A DNA stretch of 24,470 nucleotides from Condylostoma magnum (lineage: Eukaryota; Ciliophora; Heterotrichea; Heterotrichida; Condylostomatidae): assembly GCA_920105805.1 (NCBI GenBank), contig CAKKTI010000332.1, positions 1 to 24,470 of the forward strand. Reading direction: 5' to 3'. The translations under genes were made by a program, and so were the position numbers. Of the stretch, positions 22,420 through 24,470 are shown piece by piece; position 1 is the stretch's first letter; the number at the start of each line of letters is the position of its first letter. The notes under the pieces are model-generated. The model ran no database searches. It was given only the letters and a program-made list of their open reading frames with translations, and had not been told where the DNA came from.

Positions 22420-23224
22420 TTAGATAATCATTGCATTCCAAAATTAATGTTTACTAGTTTAAAACCTATTTAAATTCTATCTATAATGAATTATATAATT
22501 GAGATATTTGAAAAAGTTAGTTATTCTTTTAAAGATTGTATTAATTAACTACTCACTTCCCATTGAATTATTAATGAAAGTAGACTACTAGGTGCATATT
22601 TATTAAAAGTAAAATTCAATTTTAAATAATGATATATATTAGCTTTTTATTCCTTTAGCTTGTTAGTAATAATTCCTTCAATTTACACTATCTTTCCTTG
22701 ATTGAAGTATTTCCCCTTTAAACTATTTTTACACAGTAATGGTTATTTTCATTGGGATCATTTCTATTTTCACTATTGTATTAAATCTTAGTAAACATTA
22801 GGTCTATCTAGTTAAGCGATAAAACTAAGTATATGTGCTTTCTTATAGTAAAATTGAAAACTTGATCTCATTTTAGGCTTACAATGAATATACAACTGGT
22901 AGTTCCAGTACATTTGTTAACGATATAGATAGCTCTGGAGTTCAACTAGTTAATTAGATCATTGCTTGTATTTTCTTATTCCACTTAATCAAATTTTGTA
23001 AATATTAGATAGTTGGTTTTTATTTCCAACCTAGTTTATACAATACTATTCTAATCATAAGTATTATTAAAGCTAACTACAGGTATTCTAGACTACTTAA
23101 CACGTGAGTTTAATATACGGTAAGCATTCCTTTACTTTTAGATAATACTCGCATGTTTAAAGTTAAGGACATCTTTTGTCTGAATAGGTGAAAATTAAAC
23201 ATAGTATTAATACTTATAATAAAG
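22420..23224. other. K-L intergenic region, left part
   Basis: The first ~180 nt are the family 3' flank (TTAGATAATC after the TAG, then ATTAATTAACTACTCACTTCCC near 22540). The rest is A/T-rich, with no recognised gene, RNA or repeat; the motif TAGTTTATACAATAC near 23033 faintly recalls 16490. Confidence 0.4.
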
Positions 23225-23275
23225 AGTGTGCATTATTATCTGTTGAAGATGATAGTAAGACTATGGGAAATGTAG
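23225..23275 (+). pseudogene. Relic of a WD40 blade 7 end
   Basis: A 50-nt scrap reads like the end of the family: a shortened S-E-Q-L-V-V-S-G-G stretch, G-A-A-G-A-T-G-A-T-A-G-T for E-D-D-S, then C-T-A-T-G-G-G-A-A-A-T-G-T-A-G for L-W-E-M and TAG (23273-23275). It has lost several bases and has no blades before it. The family 3' flank follows to about 23430. It is all that remains of a plus-strand copy tail to tail with L, in the same arrangement as I with J. Confidence 0.65.
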
Positions 23276-23655
23276 TAGATAACTTTTAAAGTTCTATCCT
23301 AGTATTTACTAAATTGCTTTAATGATTATATAAACTCTATGTATAATATTGATTTGTTAGGCTAAATTAATTAAACTTTGTAATGGAGAAAAGTTAGCTA
23401 GATATCCTGTAAACATTATATCAACTAACTACCTTTTATTAATCTTAACCACCTTTCAGTGATGATTTGTTCAATGCTGGTGATGTTTCTTTGATTTAAA
23501 TATCTCTACTTTAATACTATTCCTTCCTATTAAGACATCCCTTTATACTAGATAATAAATTCATAGAATATTCCCACAATACTCCTTACAAATACTTAAT
23601 TAAATCTGATAGAAATAATAACTAAATGCATTTCGAATAGATTAAAATTATCTAA
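23276..23655. repeat. Relic-L convergent spacer, partly duplicated at 17522-17772
   Basis: The part from about 23399 is the counterpart of the I-J spacer. Before it lies the 3' flank of the relic (TAGATAACTT, then AAACTTTGTAATGGAGA near 23370). No gene seen. Confidence 0.65.
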
Positions 23656-24470
23656 CTACATTTCCCATAATCTTACATTTATACCAGGCCCAGAAGATAT
23701 TACTGATTGTTCATTTCTCGAAATGTAAACTGAGAATACCCAAAAAGCATGATAATCAATTAAACTATTTCTGGACGGGTTTGATAAGTCCCATACTCTT
23801 ACCTTCTTATCAGCTCCGCCAGATACTACAAACTATTCACTTCTTGAAATACAAACTGAGAATACCTAATCATCGTGCTAACCAATTATTATGTTTCTGG
23901 ATGGGTTTGATAAGTCCCATACTCTTACCTTCTTATCAATTCCACCTGATACTACTATTTACTCACTTCTTGAAATGCAAACAGATTATACTCCACTATC
24001 ATGCTGGCCAATGATTCTGTTTCTGGATGGGTTTTATAAGTCCCATACTATTACTTTACTATCCCAACTACCAGATACTATTAGTTATTCACTTCTTGAA
24101 ATACAAACTGATGATACATAAGAATTATGTTAATCAAAGATTCTGTTTCTGGATTGGTTGCATAAGTCCCATACTTTTACTTTCTAATCAAATCCACTTG
24201 ATACTACTAGTTATCCACTTCTTGAGATGCAAACTGATCTTACTACAGAACTATGTTAGCCAATGATTCTGTTTCTGGATGGGTTTAATAAGTCCCATAG
24301 TCTTACTTTATTATCTCTTCCACCAGATACTACTAGTTATTCACTTCTTGAGATGCAAACTGAGTATACAATACCATCATGTTGGCCAATGATTCTATTT
24401 CTGGATGGGTTGCATAAGTCCCATACTCTTACTGTCTTATCCCCTCCACCAGATACTACTAGTTATTCAC
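23656..24470 (-). CDS. WD40 propeller protein, copy L (5' end outside window)
   Basis: The minus-strand frame from the window edge (first full codon at 24468) runs 270 codons to TAG (23658-23656), uninterrupted. It contains seven S-G-G or S-S-G blade cores, so only the N-terminal region and the start of blade 1 are missing. Blades correspond one to one with G, including the rare S-G-S-W-D-S-K and the seventh blade with V-I-S in place of V-V-S. Blade 7 is worn (S-S-G-P-G-I-N-V) but ends L-W-E-M-TAG. Residues after the blade His are again variable: DGI, SSV, NSY, DSG, DDQ, AFW. Function unknown. Confidence 0.86.

Noticed and set aside
1-24470. Stops as products of C-to-T decay (RIP-like mutation) in dead repeats instead of a changed code
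   Set aside because: The same process should turn the blade His CAT into TAT and Ser TCA into TTA. Those codons stay almost constant in more than 60 blades, while CAA/CAG/TAA/TAG exchange freely at Gln and TGG/TGA at Trp. Long frames and in-frame indels also speak for translation.
1-24470. STAND/NACHT-type NTPase upstream of the WD40 repeats, as in fungal HET proteins
   Set aside because: No G-x-x-x-x-G-K-S/T P-loop or Walker B pattern is seen in the N-terminal region of any copy, and the region is too short for a NACHT or NB-ARC domain.

Overview
The window is very AT-rich eukaryotic DNA and looks ciliate. Read with the standard code it appears to lack genes. Read with TAA and TAG as glutamine and TGA as tryptophan, it resolves into a 24 kb cluster of about a dozen paralogous WD40-repeat genes and their remnants. 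The code can be read from the repeats themselves. One repeat position (Gly-Gln-His) uses CAA, CAG, TAA and TAG interchangeably. The conserved WD tryptophans (V-W-D and V-W-S-V) use TGG and TGA interchangeably. Among known nuclear codes this matches the karyorelictid code (table 27, e.g. Loxodes) or the Condylostoma code (table 28). I cannot name the species.

Layout (letters are mine): A+ (2-547, 5' end outside the window), B+ (1968-3386), C+ (4217-5581), D+ (5998-6779, broken), E+ (7202-8629), F- (8909-10360), G- (11399-12823), H+ (13441-14925, a divergent paralogue), I+ (16766-17521, broken), J- (17773-19146), K+ (20967-22419, frame break near its end), a 3' relic (23225-23275, +), and L- (23656-24470, 5' end outside the window). 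B, C, E, F, G, H and J keep one frame from ATG to the same terminal codon without introns and give proteins of about 454-494 residues. No gene of another family was recognised.

Each whole protein has a 170-205 residue N-terminal region that I do not recognise, rich in helix-forming residues, followed by exactly seven WD40 blades of about 42 residues (126 nt), as expected for one closed beta-propeller. The blades are nearly identical within and between genes except at a few fixed positions (the residues after His, the residue before Ser-Val, and the residues around Asp in S-G-G-x-D). These positions vary freely. This pattern, an even scaffold with variable faces in a clustered family with broken members, resembles the repeat evolution of fungal HET-D/E/R recognition proteins, but no NTPase signature is present here. 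A recognition role is a hypothesis only.

The gaps between genes carry duplicated 5' and 3' flanks, a shared upstream box 52-65 nt before the ATG in several copies, and no other recognisable genes. In every copy whose 3' end is visible, the last blade ends W-x-x-TAG. This suggests that TAG, glutamine elsewhere in the same genes, is the stop codon there, so sense or stop would depend on position.
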